Assembly (NCBI RefSeq): GCF_003585765.1
Contig: NZ_CP021235.1
Span: forward strand, 3,100,001-3,164,000
DNA length: 64,000 nucleotides
Direction of reading: 5' to 3'
Source of the DNA: Pontibacter actiniarum
GTDB lineage: Bacteria; Bacteroidota; Bacteroidia; Cytophagales; Hymenobacteraceae
Within the stretch, counting starts at the first letter, position 1, and each line of letters begins with the position of its first letter. The position numbers and the translations under genes were made by a program. Below are positions 50,644-59,245 of the stretch, in pieces. The notes beneath the pieces are model-generated. The model was given only the letters and a program-made list of their open reading frames with translations, was not told the origin of the DNA and did not search any database.

Positions 50644-51825
50644 TTAGGAGTAGTGCAGTACAGCCTTCCGCCGCACGACCAGCACCAGGTACAGAAAGGC
50701 CATCAGGGAAAACACCGCTGCGGTCCAGAACACCAGGGTAAAGTTGCTGCTCTCGTTGCCGTAAAGCCAGCCAGAGCACAGCGCCCCCAGCCCGATGCCT
50801 GCCTCCAGGGCAATGTACATGGTGGCCATGGCCCTGCCCCGGTGCTCCTCGTGGCTCAGGTCGATCGTCCAGGCGTAGACTGTGGGCGAGTTCATGCCGG
50901 TGGCCATACCAAAGAGCACCCCGGCCAGCAGCAGCTCCGTCGCCGACGACACGGTCCCGATCACGAGCATTGCCAGCGTCAGCAGCCCGGTGCTGACACG
51001 CAGCACCGCCACCCGCCCATACCTGTCGGAGGCGCGACCGGCCAGAAAACGTATGGTCAGCGAGGAAAGCGTGAAGGAAGTGAAGAAAAGGCCTTTGTTC
51101 TCGATCCCCAGGTATTCGCTAAAGTCTGGAATGATGGTGAGGATGGTGCCAAAGGAAAAGGCAGTCAGCAGCATGACCAGCGAAGGAGCCAGCACACGCG
51201 GCTCCACAAGCTCTTTGCGTGAGATGCGCAGCAGGCCCAGGCGAAACCGCTGCGGGTTTTTAACGGTTTCGTGCATGTGCCAGATAACCGCCACCGACAG
51301 GAAAGCCGCCGCCGAAGAGGCATAGAACATCACATCCACATTATAATGGGCCGCGATAAAGCCGCCCAGTGCCGGTCCCGCCGCCATGCCCAGGCTCCCC
51401 GACAGCCCCAGCAGGCCCATTGCCTCCCCGCGCCGCTCCACCGGCACCACATCGGCCACGTAGGCCGACTTCCCCGTGGGCGTAAAACCCGTGGAAAAAC
51501 CGTGGATGAAGCGCAGCAGCAGAAAGGCCGCCACAGAGCCCACCAAGGGATACATAAAGCCCGCTACAATGCAAACCACACCACCGGCCACCATCACCGG
51601 CACACGGCCGATCCGGTCGGCCAGCTTACCGCTGAAGGGCCTGGAGAGGCCTGCGGTCAGGGTGAAGAGGGCGATGATGAGCCCCTTGTACTCTTCGCCG
51701 CCCAGGCTGGTAAGGTAGTCGGGCAGCTCCGGGATAATCATGTTAAAGCTAGAGAAAAAAAGAAAGGAGCTTAGGCAAAGTAATCCAAACTGCAATCCAT
51801 ACACCCGCTTTATCTGTTCTGCCAT
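50644..51825 (-). CDS. Major facilitator superfamily transporter
   Basis: 393 residues from the ATG at 51823-51825, which gives the usual 12-helix length; an upstream in-frame start at 51942 would add a soluble tail. Motif A is SGKLADRIGRVPVM after TM2, and its echo in the second half is GRASDRYGRVAVL. FSTGFTPTGKSAYVADVVP resembles the drug-antiporter motif C region. It is probably a proton-driven efflux carrier; the substrate is unknown. A single gene followed by an inverted repeat. Confidence 0.9.
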   Translation of the reverse strand: MAEQIKRVYGLQFGLLCLSSFLFFSSFNMIIPELPDYLTSLGGEEYKGLIIALFTLTAGLSRPFSGKLADRIGRVPVMVAGGVVCIVAGFMYPLVGSVAAFLLLRFIHGFSTGFTPTGKSAYVADVVPVERRGEAMGLLGLSGSLGMAAGPALGGFIAAHYNVDVMFYASSAAAFLSVAVIWHMHETVKNPQRFRLGLLRISRKELVEPRVLAPSLVMLLTAFSFGTILTIIPDFSEYLGIENKGLFFTSFTLSSLTIRFLAGRASDRYGRVAVLRVSTGLLTLAMLVIGTVSSATELLLAGVLFGMATGMNSPTVYAWTIDLSHEEHRGRAMATMYIALEAGIGLGALCSGWLYGNESSNFTLVFWTAAVFSLMAFLYLVLVVRRKAVLHYS

Positions 51826-51902
51826 AATTTTTACGTCAAGCTGCAAAATTGGGAAAGGTTTCTGTCTTGTGCTAATCGTGCCGCGCAACGGCACACCCCG
51901 AT

Positions 51903-51955
51903 GTACAAAGAAAGGCGCAGATGCCGCCTTTGCCGCATCCACGCCTTTGTTGTAC
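51903..51955 (-). terminator. Hairpin after the aldehyde dehydrogenase gene
   Basis: GTACAAAGAAAGGCG and CGCCTTTGTTGTAC pair with one bulge, and an inner GATGC/GCATC pairing extends the stem. No long T-run follows on the minus strand. Confidence 0.45.
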
Positions 51956-51993
51956 TTCCGGAGAAATCCCCCCCGTTTACGCGTTATCTATCT

Positions 51994-53457
51994 TTAGAAG
52001 GGGTACTTACGCTGCTTGTGCTGCACCGTTATCCACTGCACGGTGGTAAACTCCTCCAGCACAAACTCGCCGTTGAAGCGCCCCAGCCCCGACTCCTTCA
52101 TACCTCCGAAGGCGGCATTGGCCTCATCGTTCACCGACTGGTCGTTTACGTGCACCATGCCCGTTTCAATACGCTGCGCCAGCTGCACGCCCCGCTCCGT
52201 ATCGTTGGTCTGGATTGCCCCGCTCAGGCCGTACTGCGTGCCGTTGGCGATTTCCACCGCCTCCTCATCGGTTTTATACTTGATGATCACGGCTACCGGC
52301 CCGAATATCTCGTTGTGGGCGATGGGCATGTCGTTTTTCACGTCCGCCAGTACGACAGGCTCCATCAGACGCTCGCTCCGCATCTGGCCATCCACCACTT
52401 TTCGGGCACCGGCGCTTATACTGTCCTCCAGGTCGTTCTGGATGCGCTCCACGGCATCTGTATCAATGAGCGGGCCTACAATCGTGCCGTCGTCGGCGGG
52501 GTTGCCCACCGGCAGGCCTTTCACCTTGGCGGCAAACTTCTCCACAAACTCATCATGGATCTTCTCGTGCACCAGGATGCGGTTAATGGCGATGCAAATC
52601 TGGCCCTGGTGCAGGAACTTGCCAAACACCGCCGCGTCAACGGCCTTGTCCACATCGGCATCGTCCAGCACGATCATCACGTTGTTACCGCCGAGCTCCA
52701 GGGAGAGCTTCTTGAGCTTTTTGCCCGCCAGTTCGGCGATCCCCTCCCCTACCGGTGTGGAGCCTGTAAAGGAGATGAGCTTCGGCACGTCATGCGTCAC
52801 AAAGTCGTCGCCGATATCGGAGCCGCTGCCCACCACCACGCTGAAGAGGCCTTTGGGTAGGCCCGCCTCCTCGAATATCTTCGCCAGCAGCGTGCCTCCG
52901 GTAACGGGTGTGTGGGAGGCCGGCTTCAGCACCACGGCGTTGCCCGTTGCCAGGGCCGGCGCCACAGAGCGCATCGACAGGTGGAAGGGGAAGTTCCAGG
53001 GGCTGATGACGCCGATCACACCTAAAGGCCTGCGGTACATGCGGCTTTCTTTGCCCGGCGTGTACGAAGGTACAATCAGGCCATGCATGCGCCCCGGGAA
53101 AGAGGAGGCCTCGCGGGTGATCTCGAAGGCGTTTTTCCACTCCAGCGTTGCCTTCAGCTTGCTGCTGCCGGATTCCTTCACCAGCCACTCTATGATTTCC
53201 TCTTTGCGTTCTTTAATGATCTGGGCGGCTTTCTCGATCACATCGCGCTTCTCGCCCACCGTAGTGGCGGCCCATGCTTTCTGCGCCTCCTGCGCCGCCT
53301 TGTAGGCCTCGTCCAGGTCTTGCTTGGTGCCGGGCACAAAAGTGGCCACCGTGCTGCCGTCGAAGGGGTTGATGACCTCCTGCTCCTTGTCTTTTTTGGA
53401 GCCGTCGCGCCACTGGCCGTTAATGTATAGCTTGTTTAAGTTTGTATATCGTTCCAT
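51994..53457 (-). CDS. Aldehyde dehydrogenase (NAD(P)+)
   Basis: 487 residues. SPWNFPFHLSMR forms the nucleotide region near 152-163, LSLELGGNN carries the general-base Glu near 255, and GQICIA holds the catalytic Cys288. EIFGPVAVIIKYKTDEEAV near 390 is typical of the family. It oxidises aldehydes to acids. The closest group by eye is the benzaldehyde/vanillin-type dehydrogenase set, which is a tentative view. Single gene. Confidence 0.94.
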   Translation of the reverse strand: MERYTNLNKLYINGQWRDGSKKDKEQEVINPFDGSTVATFVPGTKQDLDEAYKAAQEAQKAWAATTVGEKRDVIEKAAQIIKERKEEIIEWLVKESGSSKLKATLEWKNAFEITREASSFPGRMHGLIVPSYTPGKESRMYRRPLGVIGVISPWNFPFHLSMRSVAPALATGNAVVLKPASHTPVTGGTLLAKIFEEAGLPKGLFSVVVGSGSDIGDDFVTHDVPKLISFTGSTPVGEGIAELAGKKLKKLSLELGGNNVMIVLDDADVDKAVDAAVFGKFLHQGQICIAINRILVHEKIHDEFVEKFAAKVKGLPVGNPADDGTIVGPLIDTDAVERIQNDLEDSISAGARKVVDGQMRSERLMEPVVLADVKNDMPIAHNEIFGPVAVIIKYKTDEEAVEIANGTQYGLSGAIQTNDTERGVQLAQRIETGMVHVNDQSVNDEANAAFGGMKESGLGRFNGEFVLEEFTTVQWITVQHKQRKYPF

Positions 53458-53598
53458 AGCTTAGGGGTTATTGGTTCCATAGCAGTGCCTATGCACTGGC
53501 TATTATTATACAACTAAGCCCATGCTATTGTTGTGTATACAAAGGTGTAGGTGGGTTTAATTTGGGGAAGCTGCCGCGAAACAAGCGTAAGTACAGGT

Positions 53599-54099
53599 TT
53601 AAACGAGCATGGCCGGCTCCTGCGGCGTGGGTTTTACCCCATTGATGATGAGCCCCTTTTCGAGGGCGGCCAGGTGAATGCTGCGTGAGACGTGGCGGGC
53701 GATCTCAGGCTGCTGGATCGCTCCCAGCCGCATGGCCACACCGCTGCCGCTAACCAGCTTAAAGCGCACAAGCGACTCCGAAATAATCAGCTCCTGCACC
53801 TCCTCCCAGGCAATCCTCCGCTCACGGCCGAGCAGCGACAGGCGGTAGACGATGCGCTCCGGCGTCATGGAGAAAAAGGCATCCTTAAAGCGGAAGACTT
53901 CCGTTCCGTAGGCTACAAACAACAGCCCGAGGCCCAGCAGCATGGCGCTGGCAACAGCCCACCCCGTACGGAAAGCATCTATCCATAGAAACTCGCGGAG
54001 CAAGGCATACCCACCTCCGAAGAACAGGAACAACCCCGTCACAAGCAAGGACTTTCTGGTGGACCGCAGCTGCTTGCCCGGGTACAGGTTTATGTACAT
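53599..54099 (-). CDS. Two-helix membrane protein with possible PH-like domain
   Basis: 166 residues. Two hydrophobic helices (about 19-35 and 47-66) are followed by a beta-rich soluble part: VFRFKDAFFSMTPERIVYRLSL, RRIAWEEVQELIISES and VRFKLVSGSGVAMRLG. The order of two helices then a beta domain with a WEEV segment resembles bacterial PH-domain membrane proteins, but I cannot assign a family. The next upstream gene has the same layout, so the pair may be diverged duplicates. Confidence 0.75.
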   Translation of the reverse strand: MYINLYPGKQLRSTRKSLLVTGLFLFFGGGYALLREFLWIDAFRTGWAVASAMLLGLGLLFVAYGTEVFRFKDAFFSMTPERIVYRLSLLGRERRIAWEEVQELIISESLVRFKLVSGSGVAMRLGAIQQPEIARHVSRSIHLAALEKGLIINGVKPTPQEPAMLV

Positions 54100-54121
54100 A
54101 TGGTTTTAGTTTGGGGAAAGT

Positions 54122-54598
54122 TCAGCAGAGTTCGATTTCTTTAGACCGTACCAGCTGCCGTATCTGCTCTTTTACCTGATGCAGCACCGCGTCGTTCTGT
54201 ATCCGATCCAGGCTGACTTCGTGCACCTCATCATTCTTTAATACAAATATAACTTTGTAAAGTTTCAAATCAACAAAATCTATTTCGTCCCAGTCGAACG
54301 CGTGCTCCTCCTGCATAAAGCGGCTGCGGTAGCGCACCCCCTCGGCCGTGAGGGTGAGGTGCCTGCGGTACTGCGGCTTGTGGTCTAGCCAGACGGTGAA
54401 CAGAAAGTAGCCCGGCACCAGCAGGTTGATCAGGAAGACAAACAGCAGCCCCGTGGTGAACGTCTTGGTAACGACCAGGTACAGCAACAGCCCCACCTGC
54501 AGCGCCATGGCTGCCCCAACCAGCAGCATCAGCCGCCGCTCCGCGCGTGGCTTCAAAGTATAGGCTCCTTCAAAAAGTCTGATACTGATTTCTTGCAT
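54122..54598 (-). CDS. Two-helix membrane protein with possible PH-like domain
   Basis: 158 residues from the ATG at 54596-54598; a start at 54676 would add a polar tail reaching almost to the divergent gene. Two helices (about 24-40 and 48-66) are followed by HLTLTAEGVRYRSRFM, HAFDWDEIDFVDLKLYKVIF and a C-terminal helix. It has the same helix-helix-beta layout as the gene 22 bases downstream, including an aromatic-acid WDEI/WEEV turn. Probably an operon of two; function unknown. Confidence 0.72.
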   Translation of the reverse strand: MQEISIRLFEGAYTLKPRAERRLMLLVGAAMALQVGLLLYLVVTKTFTTGLLFVFLINLLVPGYFLFTVWLDHKPQYRRHLTLTAEGVRYRSRFMQEEHAFDWDEIDFVDLKLYKVIFVLKNDEVHEVSLDRIQNDAVLHQVKEQIRQLVRSKEIELC

Positions 54599-54699
54599 GG
54601 CTCTGCACCTGTTTCTGCCTAAAATAAGCAAATCCGCCAAAAAGTCAAAATTAAAGCTGCCGCTGCTTTGCGCCAATTTTGCTATCTTAGGCTTCCTTT

Positions 54700-56700
54700 A
54701 TGAAACAACGCATGAATTTACGCTATTCCTGGCTGCTGGCTCTGGGCACGCTCGCCTCTTGCCAATACCTGCCCCTGCAGCGCAGCACCACCCCCAGCGA
54801 ACCGTTGGTCAACAAGTTCGGAGACGCCTCCCTACAGCGGATTTACACGTTGCAGGATGAACGCAAGACCAGCGAGCTGCTCCCTTTCCTTAGCGACCCT
54901 AACACGGCGCACCGGGCGCAGGCGGCCCTGGCTTTCGGCTCTGTGCAGGATACCGTCGCCCTGCCCGCGCTGCAGGCCCTGTTGTCTGACTCAGCGGTAG
55001 CCGTTCGCGAGGCCAGCGCCTACGCCTTAGGGCAAATAGGCCACCACCAAGCGGAAGAGGCCATTATCCGGAGCCTTGCCACAGAGCAGCGCCCGGAGGT
55101 GCAGGCCGAGCTGTTAGAGGCCCTGGGGAAGGTGGCAAGCACCAAGGGGGCTGACTTTCTGGCCAAGTACAGCGCTCCGAACCCTACCGCGCTCACCGGC
55201 CAGGCCTGGGGGCTGTACCGCGCCGGCCTACGCCAGCAGTACACGCCGCAGGGTGTGGAGACGGCCACCGGCCTGATGGCGGCGCGGCACCCGTATGAGG
55301 CACGGCTGGCGGCGGCGCATTTTCTGGCCCGCACCCCCAAACTGGACCTGACACAGTACCGGCAGCAGCTTCTGAACACGGCCACCTCCGACCAGTCTGC
55401 CGATGTGCGCATGGCAGCGGCACAGGCGCTGAACAAAGTGCGCGCAGTAGACAAGGCCCAGTTTCTGTCCAACATCGCCCAGAGCGACCCCGACTACCGC
55501 GTGCGCCTGAACGCCGTGCGCGCCATGGCCGGCTTGGAGTTCGAGGAGATAAAGCCAGCCATACTTGCCGCACTGCAGGATCAGAACATCAACACCGCTG
55601 TGGCCACCTCTGAGTTTCTGCTCAGCAACCGCAGCGGCGCAGACCCGCAGGTCCTGCTCCAGGTGCTGCCCAACCTGCTCGATGCCCGCGTGCGAAGCAA
55701 CGTCATCTGGGTGATCCTGAACAACAGCCAGCCGCAGAACCGCCCTTACCTGAACCAGCGCTACAAGCAGCAGTACCAGCACGCCCGCACGCCTTACGAC
55801 AAGGCCCACCTGCTGAAGGCTCTTTCCGGTGATTATAAGAACTATGCATTTATCGCCCAGGAGATGTTCGGTGCTGAGCAGCCCGTTATCGCAACCACGG
55901 CCATGGATGCCCTCATCCTGATGCGCCAGCAGCCCGACTTCCCCAGAAGTATGGAGGGGGCTTTTGCCGATATCTTTAAGCGCGCCGTCGGGAGCGGCGA
56001 TGTGGCCCTGGTTGGCATGGCCGCCGCCGCCATCCGCGACCCGAAGCTAAACCTGCGCAGCCAGTACAGCACCTATGACTTTCTGGCCCAGGCACAGCAA
56101 AAGCTGCAGCTGCCCCGCGAAATGGAGACCAACATCGAGCTGCAGAAGACCATCGACTACCTGAACGGCAAACAGGAAAGCGAGACGCCCCAAAACCCGT
56201 TCACGCACCCGATCGACTGGGCACTGGTGAAGACCATACCGGTGGACCAGCAGGTGCTGCTGCGCACAGACAAAGGCAACGTGACGCTGCAGCTGTTTGT
56301 AGAGGACGCACCCGGCACTGTGGCCAACTTCGTGCAACTGAGCCAGCAGGACTTCTTCGATAACCTGTACTTCCACCGTGTGGTGCCTAACTTTGTGGTG
56401 CAGGGCGGCGATAAGCGCGGCGACGGCTGGGGCAGCTCCGACTACTCCATTCGCTCGGAGTTCGCTCCGCTGCATTTTCTGGAGGGCTACCTGGGCATAG
56501 CCTCCGCAGGCAAAGACACAGAGAGCAACCAGTGGTTTATCACCCACTCTCCCACACCGCACCTCGACGGCCGTTACACCATCTTCGCTAAGGTGGTGGA
56601 CGGGATGGATGTGGTGCACCGCCTGGAGGTAGGCGACAAGATTCTGGATGTGCAGCTGGCAGAGCCTTTACCGCCGGTAACAAGCGCCGCCCATAAGTAA
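54700..56700 (+). CDS. Lipoprotein with HEAT repeats fused to a cyclophilin-type peptidyl-prolyl isomerase
   Basis: 666 residues. The lipoprotein signal ends LGTLASC with Cys21. Residues about 50-450 are HEAT-like repeats, e.g. HRAQAALAFGSVQDTVALPA, AVREASAYALGQIGHHQAEE and DYRVRLNAVRAMAGLEFEEI. From about 515 to 655 there is a cyclophilin domain: NVTLQLFVEDAPGTVANFV, YFHRVVPNFVVQGGD (catalytic Arg region), NQWFITHSPTPHLDGRYTIF. A membrane-tethered periplasmic folding helper with a protein-binding solenoid is the natural reading. The VOC gene follows 16 bases later. Confidence 0.92.
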   Translation: MKQRMNLRYSWLLALGTLASCQYLPLQRSTTPSEPLVNKFGDASLQRIYTLQDERKTSELLPFLSDPNTAHRAQAALAFGSVQDTVALPALQALLSDSAVAVREASAYALGQIGHHQAEEAIIRSLATEQRPEVQAELLEALGKVASTKGADFLAKYSAPNPTALTGQAWGLYRAGLRQQYTPQGVETATGLMAARHPYEARLAAAHFLARTPKLDLTQYRQQLLNTATSDQSADVRMAAAQALNKVRAVDKAQFLSNIAQSDPDYRVRLNAVRAMAGLEFEEIKPAILAALQDQNINTAVATSEFLLSNRSGADPQVLLQVLPNLLDARVRSNVIWVILNNSQPQNRPYLNQRYKQQYQHARTPYDKAHLLKALSGDYKNYAFIAQEMFGAEQPVIATTAMDALILMRQQPDFPRSMEGAFADIFKRAVGSGDVALVGMAAAAIRDPKLNLRSQYSTYDFLAQAQQKLQLPREMETNIELQKTIDYLNGKQESETPQNPFTHPIDWALVKTIPVDQQVLLRTDKGNVTLQLFVEDAPGTVANFVQLSQQDFFDNLYFHRVVPNFVVQGGDKRGDGWGSSDYSIRSEFAPLHFLEGYLGIASAGKDTESNQWFITHSPTPHLDGRYTIFAKVVDGMDVVHRLEVGDKILDVQLAEPLPPVTSAAHK

Positions 56701-56716
56701 CACCAACTACAAACCC

Positions 56717-57139
56717 ATGAAGGAGGAGCAATGGCCTGCGGAGCTGCCTGTGGCACAGGTACGGGTGGCCCGGCCAACAGACAAGCTACCGGAGGTGGAG
56801 CGCTTCTACTGCGAAGGCTTGGGGCTGAAGAGGCTGGGTAGCTTTGAGAAGCACAGCGGCTACGATGGCGTGATGCTGGGCCTGCCCGGCTTCGCGTACC
56901 ACCTGGAGTTTACGCAGCACGAGCACGGCAGCCCCTGCCCCGCCCCGTCTGCAGATAACCTGCTGGTGCTCTACATCCCGGACCGGCAAAGTATAAACAA
57001 AATAGTGCAGCGGCTGGCACGGCTGGGGTACCCCGAGGCAGAGCCGGAGAACCCGTACTGGAAGGAGAAAGGCGCTGTAACCATAGCAGACCCGGACGGC
57101 TGGCGGCTGGTGCTCATGCCCTCCGCTGGCATAGGCTAA
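56717..57139 (+). CDS. VOC superfamily protein (glyoxalase-like)
   Basis: 140 residues forming two beta-alpha-beta-beta-beta modules: VARPTDKLPEVERFYCEGLGLKRLG split around residues 16-40, and LVLYIPDRQSINKIVQRLARLGY in the second, ending TIADPDGWRLVLMPS. Metal-binding positions are not all evident, so it could be a glyoxalase, a resistance protein or a non-catalytic member. It directly follows the HEAT-cyclophilin gene and is probably co-transcribed, although no functional link is obvious. Confidence 0.86.
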   Translation: MKEEQWPAELPVAQVRVARPTDKLPEVERFYCEGLGLKRLGSFEKHSGYDGVMLGLPGFAYHLEFTQHEHGSPCPAPSADNLLVLYIPDRQSINKIVQRLARLGYPEAEPENPYWKEKGAVTIADPDGWRLVLMPSAGIG

Positions 57140-57144
57140 AAAAG

Positions 57145-57176
57145 AAAGGCGGCACCCGCACGGGTGCCGCCTTTTA
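57145..57176. terminator. Bidirectional intrinsic terminator
   Basis: AAAGGCGGCACCCG and CGGGTGCCGCCTTT form a 14-bp stem with CA at the centre, between converging VOC and thioredoxin-like genes. Confidence 0.88.
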
Positions 57177-57198
57177 TATGTAATGGCATTCCTTATCT

Positions 57199-57858
57199 TT
57201 AAGAGCAGCGGGCAACAGACATATCTGCCGGAGCTGTAAGCTCAGACCACTTGCTGATGAGGCATATAAACTCCTGCTGCAACGTACGCGTTTTGTCTTT
57301 GGCATACCAGCCGTGCAGTTTCTCAGCAAACTCCTGGTACGGGACGTTCTGCGCCTTCAGATCCAGGAAAAGCTGCTGTGCCGGCTCAGGCCGCGGCCCC
57401 CAGGTGCCCAGCACCTCCAGTGTTTCGGCGTCCAGGGCGATCAGCTTCGGTATGGAGCGGCCACCGTTTGTCAGGTAAGCATCCATCACCTCCGGGTTCT
57501 CATCGCGCAGCAGCAGCTTTACCTCAATCAGCGGCGAGGCATCGGCAAACTTCACAATGGCCGGCACGTTCTGCGCGGCATCGCCGCACCACGCCTCCGT
57601 CAGCACAACCCATACCATTTTCGTCTGCACGCTCAGCAGCACCTGGATCAGGTCATCCTCCAACACTGTTTTCTCCACGCGGCGCATGCGGTGCATGTTC
57701 ATGCGGGTATACTCTACCATGTCCTCAGAGTGGTTGGTGCCCGTGGTTTTGTTCTCGGCAAGCAGCTTATCGATCATGTCGCGGTACTGCGAGTAAGTGA
57801 TTGCCTTGGCCAGATGTTCGTTTGTGATAGTGGGTGTTGCCATTTTGATATCTTCCAT
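57199..57858 (-). CDS. Thioredoxin-fold protein with single-Cys site
   Basis: 219 residues. The central part WVVLTEAWCGDAAQNVPAIVKFA (around residues 85-108) and RSIPKLIALDAETLEVLGTWGPRP (with the cis-Pro) form a thioredoxin fold of the PF14595 (thioredoxin_9) kind. The site is WCGDA, with one Cys rather than CxxC, so disulfide oxidoreduction of the usual type is unlikely. The N-terminal 80 residues are helical and charged. Another Cys pair occurs near the C-terminus (FICLIS, ARCS). Cytoplasmic, no signal peptide; function unknown. Confidence 0.85.
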   Translation of the reverse strand: MEDIKMATPTITNEHLAKAITYSQYRDMIDKLLAENKTTGTNHSEDMVEYTRMNMHRMRRVEKTVLEDDLIQVLLSVQTKMVWVVLTEAWCGDAAQNVPAIVKFADASPLIEVKLLLRDENPEVMDAYLTNGGRSIPKLIALDAETLEVLGTWGPRPEPAQQLFLDLKAQNVPYQEFAEKLHGWYAKDKTRTLQQEFICLISKWSELTAPADMSVARCS

Positions 57859-58020
57859 ATGGTTCGTTTTCGTGAAAAATATTGTATTGATAATATATTA
57901 CAGTCTCTTTTGTGCAAAAAGTTCCTCCTTTCGCCGTACCAGCGGCACAGCTGGTGTGCTGTTTGCGCGATTGGCCAAGCGGTTTGCGGCATCTGCCAAG
58001 CGTAAAGCCGTTGATAGCCA

Positions 58021-58028
58021 TACCTTTG
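58021..58028 (+). promoter_or_regulatory. Candidate -7 element
   Basis: TACCTTTG fits TAnnTTTG 26 bases before the ATG at 58055. No TTG sits at the standard distance. The repeated GCCAAGCG at about 57974 and 57995 just upstream could be a regulator site. Confidence 0.35.
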
Positions 58029-58054
58029 CCGTATAACAACACAACCACAGCATC

Positions 58055-59008
58055 ATGGCTTTAAACACCTTCAGTTTTTTAGTGCTCGGCGGAACAGGCA
58101 GTATAGGCTATGCCTTTACACAGGAGCTTTTGCGGCACCAGGAGCAGGTAACCCTGCTGGTACGCAACAAGCAGAAGGCGCAAAAGTTATTCGGGCCGCA
58201 GCCTACGTTACAGCTGATAGAGGGAGATGCGCAAGACGGTGATCTGCTGTTGCAACTAGGTGCAGAGGCGACGCACATCTTCCATGGGGTAAACTACCCT
58301 TTCGAGAAGTGGCAAAACAATATGGAGCGTGTAACGCAAAACGTCATTCAGGCCGCAGCCATATCCAAATCTACAATTTTTTTCCCAGGAAACATATATA
58401 ATTTTGGATTAATTGATGTCATCACAGAGGAAACCCCTCCCAGCCCCACTACTAAAAAGGGGGTGATACGGGTTAAACTGGAGCAGATGCTGCAGCAGGC
58501 GGCGGAACAGGGCAAGTGCGCTGTGGTGAACCTGCGCCTGCCCGACTTTTGGGGGCCAAACGTAATGAATGAGGGTATAGCACCTGTTTTCAGGGGTGCC
58601 CTGGCCGGCAAAGCGATGCCCTGGCTCTTCCGCAACGACATCCCGCACCAGCTGGTGTACACCCCCGATGCCGCTAAGGTATACTACATGCTGGCCAAGC
58701 ACCCTCCCCGGCAGCCGTACACCGTTTATAACTTTGCCGGGGAGGTGGTGCCAAGCATAAAACAGTGGCAGGCGCAGATAGCAAAGGCAGCAGGTACCGA
58801 GCCCAGGCATAAAGTATACCCGGGCTGGCTGTTTAAGGTGATGGGGCTCTTTTCACCGGGCATGCGCGAAATAGCCGAGATGGGCTACCTCTGGCAAAAC
58901 ACCATCCTGCTAAACGACGACAAGCTGCGCCAAACCCTGCCCAATATCCCGCACACACCTATGCAACAGGCCATTGAGGAGACGCTGGCTTGGCACCGGG
59001 AACAATGA
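58055..59008 (+). CDS. NAD(P)-dependent epimerase/dehydratase-like protein
   Basis: 317 residues, an atypical short-chain dehydrogenase. LGGTGSIGYAFTQELL is the nucleotide-binding loop at residues 12-27, and VTLLVRNKQKAQ follows. STIFFPGNIYNFG near 109-121 replaces the usual catalytic block, and no clear YxxxK is visible in the normal place. LRLPDFWGPNVMNEG near 163-177 is typical of the NmrA/epimerase group. It may act on a nucleotide sugar or serve as an NAD(P)-sensing protein; substrate unknown. Single gene. Confidence 0.85.
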   Translation: MALNTFSFLVLGGTGSIGYAFTQELLRHQEQVTLLVRNKQKAQKLFGPQPTLQLIEGDAQDGDLLLQLGAEATHIFHGVNYPFEKWQNNMERVTQNVIQAAAISKSTIFFPGNIYNFGLIDVITEETPPSPTTKKGVIRVKLEQMLQQAAEQGKCAVVNLRLPDFWGPNVMNEGIAPVFRGALAGKAMPWLFRNDIPHQLVYTPDAAKVYYMLAKHPPRQPYTVYNFAGEVVPSIKQWQAQIAKAAGTEPRHKVYPGWLFKVMGLFSPGMREIAEMGYLWQNTILLNDDKLRQTLPNIPHTPMQQAIEETLAWHREQ

Positions 59009-59080
59009 ATGCTACTAATTAGGAATGCTGAATTATTAATTATGAATGAGCACGTGCACCGTTAGTGGCTACGTGTGCAT

Positions 59081-59102
59081 GGCACAAGTGGAGGCCTGCG
59101 CC
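59081..59102. repeat. Dispersed inverted repeat, copy 3 (degenerate)
   Basis: Arms GGCACAAG and CTGCGCC with the same 22-base length as copies 1 and 2, matching copy 1 at 17 of 22 positions. It lies in the spacer between the epimerase-like and DUF1684 genes. Confidence 0.5.
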
Positions 59103-59151
59103 TTAAAGCGTCATCAGGAGCGGGTGAAATAAAGTATGGTAGAAGCATAAA

Positions 59152-59192
59152 TGCCATCCGTGGAGTAGAGTACTTCCCCTCCACGGATGGCA
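59152..59192. repeat. Inverted repeat, possible terminator
   Basis: TGCCATCCGTGGAG and CTCCACGGATGGCA are perfect 14-base arms with a 13-base loop. It lies downstream of the DUF1684 gene (minus strand) and may terminate it; no T-run follows. Confidence 0.55.
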
Positions 59193-59245
59193 CTTACGCC
59201 AACGTTAAACCTGCGGCTTAACGTTACCTTTCGATTCCGGTGTTC

